From Pseudomonadota bacterium (GTDB lineage Bacteria > Pseudomonadota > Gammaproteobacteria > Burkholderiales > Casimicrobiaceae), in contig JAFEDG010000147.1 of assembly GCA_018241745.1 (NCBI GenBank), positions 38,255-102,254 of the forward strand: a stretch of DNA of 64,000 nucleotides, given 5' to 3'. How positions within the stretch are numbered: the first letter of the stretch is position 1; every line of letters begins with the position of its first letter. Both the position numbers and the translations under genes were made by a program. Positions 44,476 through 52,720 of this stretch are shown here, in pieces. The notes beneath the pieces are model-generated. The model was not told the origin of the DNA. It was given only the letters and a program-made list of their open reading frames with translations, and searched no databases.

Positions 44476-44977
44476 CGCAGCATCGCCTCCGGTGAACGTT
44501 CTGTTCCTGTGCACCGGGAACTCCGCGCGCAGCATCATGGCGGAGTCTTTGTTGCGCGGGCTGGGCGGCGCGCGCTTCGTCGCCCATTCCGCAGGCTCGC
44601 ACCCGAGTGGCCGCGTCCATCCGATGGCGCTCGACCTCCTCGCGCGGCGCGGGCTTCCCGTGGCGGGCCTGCGCAGCAAGGCGTGGGACGAATTCACGGG
44701 ACCGGCGGCACCGCCGATGGACGTCGTGATCACCGTCTGCGACAACGCGGCCGGTGAGGTGTGCCCGATCTGGCCCGGGCATCCGCACACGGCGCATTGG
44801 GGCATCCCCGACCCGGCCGCCGTCACCGGGAACGAAGAAAGCCGACGCGCAGCCTTCGCGCAAGCCTGCGCGACGCTCGAGCATCGCGTGGCGGCGTTGG
44901 TGCGCCTGCCGCTCGAGGGCTTGTCCAGCCCCGCGATTACCGACGCGCTGCGCGACATCGGACGCGACGGCGCGTGA
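44468..44977 (+). CDS. arsC: Arsenate reductase, low-molecular-weight phosphatase family
   Basis: ArsC reduces arsenate to arsenite using thiol chemistry. The P-loop is LCTGNSARS (C-X5-R) and two further cysteines in TVCDNAAGEVCPIW complete the triad of the thioredoxin-linked type (or mycothiol-independent relative); the HWGIPDPA motif follows. The start could be GTG 44468 (169 residues, overlapping the arsI stop) or GTG 44492 (161 residues, where similarity begins). The product lies upstream of the channel gene aqpS, an arrangement in which arsenite leaves through the channel. Confidence 0.92.
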   Translation: MPDAASPPVNVLFLCTGNSARSIMAESLLRGLGGARFVAHSAGSHPSGRVHPMALDLLARRGLPVAGLRSKAWDEFTGPAAPPMDVVITVCDNAAGEVCPIWPGHPHTAHWGIPDPAAVTGNEESRRAAFAQACATLEHRVAALVRLPLEGLSSPAITDALRDIGRDGA

Positions 44978-45630
44978 AGCCGCGGCTGCTTGGCGAGTTC
45001 ATCGGCACGGCCTTCCTGCTGATGGTCGTCGTCGGTTCGGGCATCATGGGTGAACGTCTCGGCGCCGGCAATGCCGCGCTGGCACTGCTGGCCAACAGCA
45101 TTGCCACCGGCCTGGGCCTCTTCGCGCTGATCGTCGGCTTCGCGCCCTACTGCGGCACCGAATTCAATCCGCTCGTGTCGTGCGTGATGCGCCCGCTCCA
45201 TGCGCTCGCCACGGTGGCAACGGTGGGCGTGCAGGTCGCAGGCGCGGTATCCGGGGTCTGGCTCGCGCACGCGATGTTCGACCTGCCGATCCTGCAGCAC
45301 TCGATGCACGGTCGCGGCGGCGCCGGGCGGTGGATCGGCGAAGGCGTCGCCACTTTCGGGCTGCTGTTCATCGTGCTGTCGACGCGCGACAAGGGCAGCG
45401 TGGTCGTAGGCGCCTGCGTCGGTGCATACATCGCAGCCGCGTACTGGTTCACGTCGAGCACGTCGTTCGCCAACCCTGCCGTGACGATCGCGCGCGCAAT
45501 GACGGACACGTTCGCCGGTATCGCACCCGCCGACGTCGCGCCGTTCGTCGCCGCGCAGATCGCAGGCGCGAGCCTCGCGTGGTGGACGTATCGCGCGATG
45601 AGCCGCCCGGTACCGGACGGCGATGCCTAG
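44974..45630 (+). CDS. aqpS: Arsenic-linked aquaglyceroporin (AqpS-like MIP channel)
   Basis: This 218-residue MIP-family channel has six hydrophobic segments starting LLGEFIGTAFLLMVVVGSG. The second signature is canonical (FANPAVTIAR), but the first is FNPLVS, with NPL in place of NPA. In Sinorhizobium, AqpS in an ars operon lets arsenite made by ArsC flow out, replacing an ArsB or Acr3 pump; the same job is inferred here because no pump gene is present. The start is GTG 44974, overlapping the arsC stop (GTGA). Water or glycerol transport cannot be excluded. Confidence 0.85.
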   Translation: MKPRLLGEFIGTAFLLMVVVGSGIMGERLGAGNAALALLANSIATGLGLFALIVGFAPYCGTEFNPLVSCVMRPLHALATVATVGVQVAGAVSGVWLAHAMFDLPILQHSMHGRGGAGRWIGEGVATFGLLFIVLSTRDKGSVVVGACVGAYIAAAYWFTSSTSFANPAVTIARAMTDTFAGIAPADVAPFVAAQIAGASLAWWTYRAMSRPVPDGDA

Positions 45631-46126
45631 CGTGCACGCGGCAATCAGGGTCGCGACGGCCGACGACTTCGGCGCGATCGCGGCGATCTACAACCACTAC
45701 GTGCTCCACACGACGATTTCGTTCGAGGAGCGCGAGGTTCCTGTGCATGAGATGGCAGCGCGGTGGCAAGCCGTCGTCGACGCGGGGTTACCGTGGCTCG
45801 TCGCAGATGTGGCCGGCGAAGTGGCCGGATATGCCTATGCCGGGCCATGGAAGGCACGCGCGGCGTACCGGCACTCGGCCGAATCTACCGTCTACGTGGC
45901 GGCGGATCGAGTCGGTCGCGGACTGGGCGCGGCGTTGTATGAGGCGCTGTTTGCCGAACTGCGCGCGCGGCCGCTGCGCGTCGTCATCGGCGGCATCGCA
46001 CTGCCCAACGCCGCCAGCGTCGCGCTCCACGAAAGGATGGGCATGCGCAAGGTCGCGCACTTTGCCGAAGTTGGCTTCAAGTTCGGGCGGTGGATCGACG
46101 TCGCGTATTTCCAGGCCGCGTTGTAG
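45623..46126 (+). CDS. arsN1: ArsN1-like GNAT N-acetyltransferase
   Basis: This 167-residue acetyltransferase belongs to the phosphinothricin-acetyltransferase-like GNAT group. The acetyl-CoA loop is DRVGRGLGAAL, and the C-terminal FKFGRWIDVAYFQ is characteristic; DFGAIAAIYNHYV starts the domain. In arsenic operons such proteins are ArsN1, which acetylates the arsenic antibiotic arsinothricin. The ATG overlaps the end of aqpS by 8 bases, so it is the last gene of arsR-arsI-arsC-aqpS-arsN1. Location is the main reason for the arsenical rather than phosphinothricin assignment. Confidence 0.82.
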   Translation: MPSVHAAIRVATADDFGAIAAIYNHYVLHTTISFEEREVPVHEMAARWQAVVDAGLPWLVADVAGEVAGYAYAGPWKARAAYRHSAESTVYVAADRVGRGLGAALYEALFAELRARPLRVVIGGIALPNAASVALHERMGMRKVAHFAEVGFKFGRWIDVAYFQAAL

Positions 46127-46188
46127 CGGACAGTCACGCGTCGTCTGTCACGCGAGCCCCGCAGCCACGCCCGACGATCGAGGTTGGG

Positions 46189-46261
46189 TGCCGGCACCAG
46201 GGATCGAACCCGGGACCTTCGGTTTACAAAACCGCTGCTCTACCAGCTGAGCTATGCCGGC
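46189..46261 (-). tRNA. tRNA-Thr (anticodon UGU)
   Basis: The minus strand folds as a standard tRNA: acceptor GCCGGCA pairs with TGCCGGC, the D-arm is TAGCTCAGCTGGTAGAG, the anticodon loop is TTTGTAA with anticodon TGT (threonine, ACA codons), and the T-arm is GGGTTCGATCCC. The discriminator A (46189) is followed by CCCA rather than CCA, so the 3' end is not encoded exactly. Confidence 0.95.
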
Positions 46262-46331
46262 GTCGGGAGCGCGCATTCTAGCGTGGATGCAACAGTTGCC
46301 CGCCGGCCGGCACCCGTAAACGGCAAATCAA

Positions 46332-46360
46332 TTGGAATCAACGGCGTAGGCCGCTAGTAT
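46332..46360 (+). promoter_or_regulatory. Promoter of the IPTL-CTERM-type gene
   Basis: TTGGAA (46332-46337) and TAGTAT (46355-46360) are separated by exactly 17 bases, 51 bases upstream of the start codon at 46412. Confidence 0.55.
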
Positions 46361-46411
46361 CATAGGCTGTGGGCGCGCGTCCGCGTGCCTCGGGTCACCA
46401 GGGGAGCGTCA

Positions 46412-47188
46412 ATGAATCGATTATTCGCCGCGCTGCGTCGCTCGACGCGTGCGCTCGTCGCGTGTGCCGCATTTGCCTGCGCGGGCGCGCAGGCGGCAAC
46501 GGTCCTCTACTACGTCGACCTGGTCAATCCGCCCGACGCCGTGCTCGCGGCCGCGGCCGCGCGTGGCGACACGGTCACGACGGCAACCGACTGGACGGAT
46601 TTCAACACCAAGCTGGCCGGCGGTACGTACGCGCTCGCGATCGGGCTGTCGCAGGATTCGTCGGCCGGTCCCGACGGTACGACGGTGACGAATTACCTGA
46701 TCGGCGGCGGTCGCATGATCTACGCCAACTATGCGCTGAGCGCGCCCTACACCACCATTTTCGCAGCCACAGAAACCAGCACGAACCTGACGTCCGCAAC
46801 GTTCTCCGACGCGACGCTCGCGTTCAACCTGACGAGCCCGCAAACGTTCAGCAATCCGGGCTGGGGCACCTTCACGATGGGCCTGACGCCCCAGGGGGGC
46901 GGGACGTCCCTCTGCACGTTCGCGGGCGGGGATTCATGCGCCGTGTCGTCCAGCGGCGGCCACGCGCTGGTGCTGGGTTGGCTGTCCGACACGCCCGCGC
47001 AGCGCGCGCAGATCATGGGCAATGCGATGGCCTACGTGCTCGGCGAGTCGCCGATCGTCATTCCCGAAAGGGTGCCGGTGACGCACGTGGCGACGCCGGT
47101 GCCGGCGCTGTCGCCTCTCACGCTGGCGCTGCTGGGGCTGCTGCTCGCGGGCACGGCCTGGGCAACCCGCCGGCAAGTTCGCGGCTGA
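46412..47188 (+). CDS. Exported protein with IPTL-CTERM-like C-terminal sorting signal
   Basis: The 258-residue protein has a signal peptide (RALVACAAFACAGAQA), a Thr/Ser/Ala/Gly-rich beta-type middle part with TNYLIGGGRMIYANYA and SNPGWGTFTMGLTP, one cysteine pair (SLCTFAGGDSCAV), and a C-terminus PALSPLTLALLGLLLAGTAWATRRQ. That tail (a P-x-L-S-x motif, a hydrophobic helix, a basic end) is the tripartite layout of IPTL-CTERM or PEP-CTERM surface proteins, though the motif reads VPALS. It has its own promoter and a GGGGAG ribosome-binding site. The body is not a family I recognise. Start at 46412. Confidence 0.8.
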   Translation: MNRLFAALRRSTRALVACAAFACAGAQAATVLYYVDLVNPPDAVLAAAAARGDTVTTATDWTDFNTKLAGGTYALAIGLSQDSSAGPDGTTVTNYLIGGGRMIYANYALSAPYTTIFAATETSTNLTSATFSDATLAFNLTSPQTFSNPGWGTFTMGLTPQGGGTSLCTFAGGDSCAVSSSGGHALVLGWLSDTPAQRAQIMGNAMAYVLGESPIVIPERVPVTHVATPVPALSPLTLALLGLLLAGTAWATRRQVRG

Positions 47189-47308
47189 TCGTCACACCCG
47201 GGCTGCACGCCGCCGCGCTTCGCCAGCGCGGCGCGGCGCAGACCCCGGCCCCGGTGGTTACCAGTCGCCCTCCGTCGCGCACGCCGCCAGGCGTTCGCGA
47301 CGCGTGGG

Positions 47309-47746
47309 TCACTTCACGACGGAAAGGTGCGACGGCTTGGCGCGCGACCGGGCGTCGCCTTCGTTGCCGAGTGCCGCGCCCTCGACGGTGCCGAGCGCAG
47401 GCGCCGTGGCCTTCTCGAGCGACGCCGCCGGGTCGTCGGTGACGGTGAACGCAAACCCGTAACCGGTTTCCTTGGCGAAGATGCCAGCCACCGCGGCGAG
47501 CGGCACCGACACTTCCTGCGACACGCCCGAGAACCGCGCGGTGAACTGGATCCAGTCGTTGTCGATGGTCAGCTTGCGCGTGGCCGAGTGGCTGATATTG
47601 AGCACGATCTCGCCGTTCTTGACGTAGCCCTGCGGCACGCGCGTGTGCGCGTTGACCTTCACGGCCAGGTAGGGCGTGAGGCCGTTGTCCGCGCACCATT
47701 CGCAGATGGCGCGGACGAGGTAGGGCTTGGCGGATTGCTCGGACAT
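47309..47746 (-). CDS. sspB: ClpXP protease specificity-enhancing factor SspB
   Basis: SspB binds ssrA-tagged proteins and tethers them to ClpX. The 145-residue protein begins KPYLVRAICEWCADNGLTPY and has the beta-strand segments VPQGYVKNGEIVLNIS, WIQFTARFSGVSQEV and PLAAVAGIFAKETG; the C-terminal ClpX-binding tail ends RAKPSHLSVVK. It lies 62 bases downstream of sspA, as in most beta- and gammaproteobacteria. The C-terminal linker is long and Ala/Gly-rich. ClpA/ClpS, another adaptor system, is also in the window. Confidence 0.97.
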   Translation of the reverse strand: MSEQSAKPYLVRAICEWCADNGLTPYLAVKVNAHTRVPQGYVKNGEIVLNISHSATRKLTIDNDWIQFTARFSGVSQEVSVPLAAVAGIFAKETGYGFAFTVTDDPAASLEKATAPALGTVEGAALGNEGDARSRAKPSHLSVVK

Positions 47747-47808
47747 GGGCGGAGAATGCTACGCCATTGCAAGGCGGTCAATCCGCCCCGACGCACAGAC
47801 GGCCAACG

Positions 47809-48408
47809 CTACCTCCGCATGCCCCGCTCGGCAGACGTCAGCGCCTCGGAGAACGCCGGGCGCGAGAACAGCCGCTCGGCGTACTTCATCAGCGGGGCGG
47901 CCTGCTTGGGCATCTGGATACCGTAGTAGTCGAGGCGCCACAGCAACGGGGTGATGGCCACGTCCAGCATCGAGTAGTCGTCGCCCAGCATGTACTTGTG
48001 CTTGGCGAACACGGGCGTGATCTGCAGCAGCGAGTCGCGGACCAGCGCACGGGCCTTCTCCGCGTTCTTCTGGTTGTTGCCTTCGAGCGCCTCGATGTGG
48101 ATGAACAGCTCCTTCTCGAAGCGATGCAGGAACAGCCGCGCGCGGGCGCGCATCACCGGGTCGGCCGGCATCAGCTGCGGGTGCGGGAAGCGTTCGTCGA
48201 TGTACTCGTTGATGATGTTGGACTCGTGCAGCACGAGGTCCCGCTCGACGAGCACCGGCACCTGGTTGTACGGGTTCATCACCGCCAGGTCCTCGGGCTT
48301 GTGATCGAGGTCCACGTCGATGATCTGGAAGTCCATGCCCTTCTCGTGCAGCACGATGCGGCAGCGTTGCGAGAACGGGTCGGTGGTCCCGGAATAGAGT
48401 GTCATCAT
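47809..48408 (-). CDS. sspA: Stringent starvation protein A
   Basis: SspA is a GST-fold protein that binds RNA polymerase and modulates transcription in stationary phase. The 199 residues start MMTLYSGTTDPFSQRCRIVLHEKGMDF and contain NPYNQVPVLVERDLVLHESNIINEYID; no catalytic serine or cysteine of a true GST is at the expected position. It follows petC and precedes sspB in the same direction, the usual petABC-sspAB order in betaproteobacteria. A GC hairpin (GCGGGAC-N4-GTCCCGC, 48426-48443) lies between petC and sspA but has no T tract. Confidence 0.97.
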   Translation of the reverse strand: MMTLYSGTTDPFSQRCRIVLHEKGMDFQIIDVDLDHKPEDLAVMNPYNQVPVLVERDLVLHESNIINEYIDERFPHPQLMPADPVMRARARLFLHRFEKELFIHIEALEGNNQKNAEKARALVRDSLLQITPVFAKHKYMLGDDYSMLDVAITPLLWRLDYYGIQMPKQAAPLMKYAERLFSRPAFSEALTSAERGMRR

Positions 48409-48492
48409 GGTCGAATCCTTCGCGTGCGGGACGGGCGTCCCGCGGCGCGGCGCGCGCGGACCGGATGCGGACCGCGGCGCGCCAGGGGAGCG

Positions 48493-49305
48493 TCAGTGCA
48501 GCTCGCTCCAGTAATCCCGCTTGGTCAGGTAGGCGAGGATGAACAGCACGCCCAGGAACAGCACGACGAGCATCCCGAGCCGGATCCGCTGGTTCTTGGC
48601 CGGCTCCGCGATGAAGTCGAGGTAGTTCACCAGGTCGGCGGCGAATTCACCGTATTCCTGCTCGTTCATCGTGCCCGGCGTCTGCATCTCCAGCGTCGTC
48701 AGCACGTACTTGCCGCCCGGCGCCTGCTCGAGGCTCGTCAGCGTGCGCGCGGCGATCGCCGCGGCGACGGCCTTCGGATACTCCTCGAATTCCGTTTCCT
48801 TCAGCACGCGCGTGCCCTGCAACTGCCACAGCACGTGCGGCATGCCGACGTTGTGGAACACGAGGTTGTTCCAGCCGGTGGCCGACTTGTCGTCGCGGTA
48901 GAAGCCAAGCAGGTAGTTGTACAGCCATTCGTTGCCGCGCACGCGCGCGATCACCGACAGGTCGGGCGGCGCGTTGCCGAACCAGCCCTTCGCCTCGACA
49001 GGCGACATGGCGATGGTCATCGTGTCGCCGATCTTGGCGTCGCCGAACATCAGGTTGTTCTTGATCTGGTCCTCGGTGAGGCCGATCTCGGTCAACCGGT
49101 TGTAGCGCATGTACTTGGCCGAGTGGCAGCCCATGCAGTAGTTGACAAAGTCGCGCGCGCCGCGTTGCAGCGACGCGTCGTCGAGGCGGTGCGCCGGTGC
49201 CGGGATCATGCGCAGGCCGTCACCTTCGGCGAGCGCCGGCGTGCTGGCCGCGAACGCGGCGGCGAGGGCGACACAGGCAGTGAGAATACGTGCGCGCATG
49301 GTCAT
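48493..49305 (-). CDS. petC: Cytochrome c1 of the bc1 complex
   Basis: Cytochrome c1 carries electrons from the Rieske protein to soluble cytochrome c. The 270-residue protein has a signal peptide (LTACVALAAAFAASTPALA), the heme motif CMGCH near residue 55, PPDLSVIARVRGNEWLYNYL and a C-terminal membrane anchor (IRLGMLVVLFLGVLFILAYL). The axial methionine is probably in the TIAMSPVEA segment or further on. ATG 49305 overlaps the petB stop (ATGA); a second ATG at 49299 is in frame. Last gene of petABC. Confidence 0.96.
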   Translation of the reverse strand: MTMRARILTACVALAAAFAASTPALAEGDGLRMIPAPAHRLDDASLQRGARDFVNYCMGCHSAKYMRYNRLTEIGLTEDQIKNNLMFGDAKIGDTMTIAMSPVEAKGWFGNAPPDLSVIARVRGNEWLYNYLLGFYRDDKSATGWNNLVFHNVGMPHVLWQLQGTRVLKETEFEEYPKAVAAAIAARTLTSLEQAPGGKYVLTTLEMQTPGTMNEQEYGEFAADLVNYLDFIAEPAKNQRIRLGMLVVLFLGVLFILAYLTKRDYWSELH

Positions 49306-50576
49306 TTCCAGGTCACCCGCGTCGGTTCCGGCTTGGTCTTGTCGCGCACCGTGTACCAGGGCATCAGCAGGAAGAACAGGAAGTAGAAGACGGTGAGCAC
49401 GCGCGACACGACGGTGGCCTTGTCCGCGCCGTAGAACGGGAAGCCGTCGCTGAACTGGCCCCAGACGGTGACCGGCACGACGCCGAGGTAGCCCAGGATC
49501 AGGAAGCAGACGACGAAGATCGTGAGCCACGTCTTGTACAGCGTGCCGCGGTAGCGGATCGACTTGACCTTGCCGCGGTCGAGCCATGGCAGCGCGAAGA
49601 AGATCAGCACGGACGCGCCCATCACCAGGACCCCCCAGACCTGCGTGCCCAGGAACGAAGGCACGGCGCGCAACATCGCGTAGTAGGGCGTGAAGTACCA
49701 CACCGGCGCGATGTGCACGGGCGTCTGCAGCGGGTTGGCCGGCACGAAGTTGTTCGCCTCGAGGAAGTAGCCGCCCATCTCCGGGAGGAAGAACACGACC
49801 AGCGAGAACACGATCAGGAAGCCGATGACGCCGACGATGTCCTTGATCGTGTAGTACGGGTGCGAGTAGATGCCGTCGAGCGGGAGGCCCGTCTTCGGGT
49901 CGATCGGCTGGTGCTTGACGTCGACGCCGTCCGGGTTGTTGGAACCGACCTCGTGCAGCGCCATCAGGTGCGCCGCGACGAGGCCCAGCAGCACGAGCGG
50001 CAGCGCGATCACGTGGAACGCGAAGAAGCGGTTCAGCGTCACGTCCGAGATCGTGTAGTCGCCGCGGATCCACAACGCGAGGTCCGGCCCGATCAGCGGG
50101 ATGGAGCTGAACAGGTTGACGATCACCTGGGCGCCCCAGTACGACATCTGGCCCCACGGGAGCAGGTAGCCGAAGAACGCCTCCGCCATCAGCGCGAGGT
50201 AGATGAAGCAGCCGAAGATCCAGATCAGCTCGCGCGGCTTGCGATAGCTGCCGTACATGAGCCCGCGGAACATGTGCAGGTACACGACGACGAAGAACAT
50301 CGACGCGCCGGTGGAGTGCATGTAGCGGATGAGCCAGCCCCACGGCACGTCCCGCATGATGTACTCGACCGAGTCGAACGCCTTGGTGGCGTCCGGCTTG
50401 TAGTTCATCGTCAGGAAGATGCCCGTGACGATCTGCAGCACCAGCACGAACGCGGCCAGCGAGCCGAAGTAGTACCAGAAGTTGAAATTCTTGGGGGCGA
50501 TGTACTTGCCCCACTGCGATTCCCACAGCTCGGTGAGCGGGAAACGGTCGTCGATCCAGGCGAGGAGCTTGCTCAT
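49302..50576 (-). CDS. petB: Cytochrome b of the bc1 complex
   Basis: The 424-residue integral membrane subunit of the ubiquinol:cytochrome c oxidoreductase holds hemes bL and bH. The N-terminus is YIAPKNFNFWYYFG, and the Qo-site region PWGQMSYWGAQVIVNLFSSIP is intact. Heme ligands are in the helices starting WLIRYMHSTGASMFFVVVYLH and NRFFAFHVIALPLVLLGLVAAH. The C-terminal part has HPYYTIKDIVGVIG and the last helices. It lies between petA and petC, 63 bases after petA, and is full length. Confidence 0.98.
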   Translation of the reverse strand: MSKLLAWIDDRFPLTELWESQWGKYIAPKNFNFWYYFGSLAAFVLVLQIVTGIFLTMNYKPDATKAFDSVEYIMRDVPWGWLIRYMHSTGASMFFVVVYLHMFRGLMYGSYRKPRELIWIFGCFIYLALMAEAFFGYLLPWGQMSYWGAQVIVNLFSSIPLIGPDLALWIRGDYTISDVTLNRFFAFHVIALPLVLLGLVAAHLMALHEVGSNNPDGVDVKHQPIDPKTGLPLDGIYSHPYYTIKDIVGVIGFLIVFSLVVFFLPEMGGYFLEANNFVPANPLQTPVHIAPVWYFTPYYAMLRAVPSFLGTQVWGVLVMGASVLIFFALPWLDRGKVKSIRYRGTLYKTWLTIFVVCFLILGYLGVVPVTVWGQFSDGFPFYGADKATVVSRVLTVFYFLFFLLMPWYTVRDKTKPEPTRVTWK

Positions 50577-50639
50577 GGGCTATCGGTTCGCGCTATCAAT
50601 CGGTTGGCGTCAGCGGTTGGCTCGGCGGCGGGCGGCGCG

Positions 50640-51233
50640 TCAGGCCTTGGGGTCTTCGCCGATGACGACCATCGTGTCCGACGCGTAGTGGTGCGGCGGG
50701 ATCACGAGGTTGAGCGGCGCCGGCACGCCCTTGTAGACGCGGCCAGCCAGGTCGAACTTCGACTGGTGGCACGGGCAGAAGAAGCCGCCGAGCCAGTCGG
50801 GGCCGAGATCGGCCGGGGCGATTTCAGGGCGGAACGTCGGCGAGCACCCGAGGTGCGTGCAGATGCCCACCGCAACCCACATGTCGTCCTTGATCGAGCG
50901 ATGCTCGTTGCGGCAGTACGCCGGCTGCTGGTCGGTCAGCGACTTGGGATCGAGCAGGCGCTCGTCGAGCTTGGGCAGGTTGGACACCATCTCCGGCGTG
51001 CGGTTGAGGATCCAGCACACCTTGCCGCGCCACTCCACGTTGATCTTCTGGCCGGGCTCGACCTTGGAGATGTCGACCTCGACGGGAGCGCCGGCTGCCT
51101 TGGCCCGCTCGCTGGGCCAGAACGACATCACGAACGGCGTTGCCGCCGCCACCACGCCAATTCCGCCGACCACGCTCGTGGCCGTGAGCAGGAAGCGCCG
51201 CTTCCCGCTGTCTACCGTTGCATCGGATGCCAT
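50640..51233 (-). CDS. petA: Ubiquinol-cytochrome c reductase Rieske iron-sulfur subunit
   Basis: The Rieske protein carries the [2Fe-2S] cluster that bifurcates electrons from ubiquinol. The 197-residue protein has the twin-arginine-containing N-terminal signal anchor (SGKRRFLLTATSVVGG), so it is likely a Tat substrate, and the tatABC genes lie a few kilobases away. Ligands are C125, H127, C153 and H156 with the disulfide C130-C155 (CTHLGC and CPCH). The start at 51233 (MASDATVDSG) is chosen because upstream codons are low complexity. Its promoter is probably the TATAAT at 51346-51341 on the minus strand. Confidence 0.97.
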   Translation of the reverse strand: MASDATVDSGKRRFLLTATSVVGGIGVVAAATPFVMSFWPSERAKAAGAPVEVDISKVEPGQKINVEWRGKVCWILNRTPEMVSNLPKLDERLLDPKSLTDQQPAYCRNEHRSIKDDMWVAVGICTHLGCSPTFRPEIAPADLGPDWLGGFFCPCHQSKFDLAGRVYKGVPAPLNLVIPPHHYASDTMVVIGEDPKA

Positions 51234-51535
51234 GCGGCCTTGCTCCCTGTGCTTTCTGGCGCTCGGTGTGGTGCTGGATTTGGTGCCGGGTTCAACGCGA
51301 GATTTGGGTGATCCGAGCGGCATCACGCAAAAACCCGTCGATTATACGGGAAATGCAGCGCTCGCCGAAAGTAGCGGCCGCGTTACGAGCTGTTTATGCG
51401 CGAAGAATCAGCGGGTTGCACGCGCCCGGCCGCCGGGCGACGCCCAGCTTTCCGGCCGCCAGGGCGGCCCTCGATGCTGCACCGCGTCTATAATCGACCC
51501 GCCGGTCCACGCCCGCCGAACACGAGTCCCGCCCC
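51234..51535. other. Divergent intergenic region between petA and the DegS-like protease gene
   Basis: This 302-base gap separates petA (leftward) and the protease (rightward). It contains a minus-strand TATAAT (51346-51341) for petA but no convincing gene. No strong plus-strand promoter was seen. Confidence 0.55.
51341..51346 (-). promoter_or_regulatory. Putative -10 element of petABC
   Basis: The minus strand reads a perfect TATAAT here, 108 bases upstream of the petA start. The -35 region at the right spacing (TTCGGC or TTTCGG) is weak, so an activator may be needed. Confidence 0.45.
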
Positions 51536-52711
51536 TTGGCAACATTGCGCAAATTCTGGCTGCTGTTCGCGCAGGCCTGCACGCTCACCGTCGCGGTGCT
51601 GTTCGTCGTGTCGGCGCTGCGCCCGGACCTCGTGCCACGGCTGGCCGGCGCACCGGCCAGCGTCGCCACGCTGCGCGAAGCCGCGCCGGCGCCCGACGCG
51701 CCGCATGCGGTCGCCATCGCAAGCTATGCGGAGGCCGCGAAGAAGGCGATGCCCGCCGTCGTCAACGTATACACGAGCAAGGCCGTGCGCTCGCGCGCGC
51801 CGCTCGCCGACGACGAGCTGCTGCGGCGTTACTTCCCGGACCTCGCGCGCCGCGCGACACCGCAACGCGCACGGAGCCTCGGCTCCGGCGTCATCGTCGC
51901 GCCCGAAGGGTTCGTCCTCACCAACTTCCACGTCGTCGACGGCGCCGACGACATCGTGATCCAGCTCGCCGACGGCCGCGAGATGAAGGCCGTGGTGCGC
52001 GGCGCCGATCCGGAGTCGGACCTCGTCGTGCTGAAGGCGGAGCCCGGCGCCAGCATCGTGCTGCCGGCCATCACGCTGGGCGACCTCGATTCGGTGCACG
52101 TCGGCGACGTCGTGCTCGCCATCGGCAATCCGTTCGGCTTCGGCAACACGGTGACGTCGGGCATCGTGTCCGCGCTGGGCCGCAATCACCTCGGCATCAA
52201 CCGGTTCGAGGACTTCATCCAGACGGACGCGCCGATCAACCCCGGCAACTCCGGCGGCGCACTGGTGGACACGGCCGGCAACCTGATCGGCATCAACAGC
52301 ACGATCTACTCGCAATCGGGCGGCTCGATGGGCATCGGCTTCGCGATTCCCGTGTCGCTCGCGCGCAACGTGCTGCAGCAGATCATCGAGCACGGCGAAG
52401 TGACGCGCGGCTGGCTCGGCATCGAGCCGCAGGATTACACGGAGGACGTCGCGCGCGCCAACGACTCGCCGCGCGTGGACGGCGTGCTCGTGCGCGGGCT
52501 GCAACCGGGCGGCCCGGCCGCGCGCGGCGGCGTGCAGGTGCGCGACGTCGTCGTCGAGATCGGCGGCCATGCGACACGCGACGTGCCGACGCTGCTCGCG
52601 CGCATCGCCGAGCTCACGCCCGGGACGTCGACGACCGTGAAGGTCTGGCGCGACGCCCAGCCGCTGGACCTCAGCGTGCAGGTCGGCAAGCGCCCGCAGG
52701 CGCGGTCCTAG
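51536..52711 (+). CDS. DegS/AlgW-like periplasmic serine protease
   Basis: This 391-residue HtrA-family protease is anchored in the inner membrane (one N-terminal helix, about residues 8-27) and acts in the periplasm. The catalytic triad is H132, D162 and S239 (NFHVVDG, PESDLVVLK, NPGNSGGAL). It has a single PDZ domain at the C-terminus (from about residue 290), not two as in DegP or DegQ, so it resembles DegS/AlgW, regulators of sigmaE anti-sigma factor cleavage, although the name degQ is often used in this gene order. The start is TTG (51536 or 51545). It is convergent with tatC. Confidence 0.9.
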   Translation: MATLRKFWLLFAQACTLTVAVLFVVSALRPDLVPRLAGAPASVATLREAAPAPDAPHAVAIASYAEAAKKAMPAVVNVYTSKAVRSRAPLADDELLRRYFPDLARRATPQRARSLGSGVIVAPEGFVLTNFHVVDGADDIVIQLADGREMKAVVRGADPESDLVVLKAEPGASIVLPAITLGDLDSVHVGDVVLAIGNPFGFGNTVTSGIVSALGRNHLGINRFEDFIQTDAPINPGNSGGALVDTAGNLIGINSTIYSQSGGSMGIGFAIPVSLARNVLQQIIEHGEVTRGWLGIEPQDYTEDVARANDSPRVDGVLVRGLQPGGPAARGGVQVRDVVVEIGGHATRDVPTLLARIAELTPGTSTTVKVWRDAQPLDLSVQVGKRPQARS

Positions 52712-52720
52712 CGTCGCGCG

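Noticed and set aside
51536..52711. DegQ/DegP assignment
   Set aside because: Only one PDZ domain and an N-terminal anchor are seen, which is the DegS/AlgW plan.
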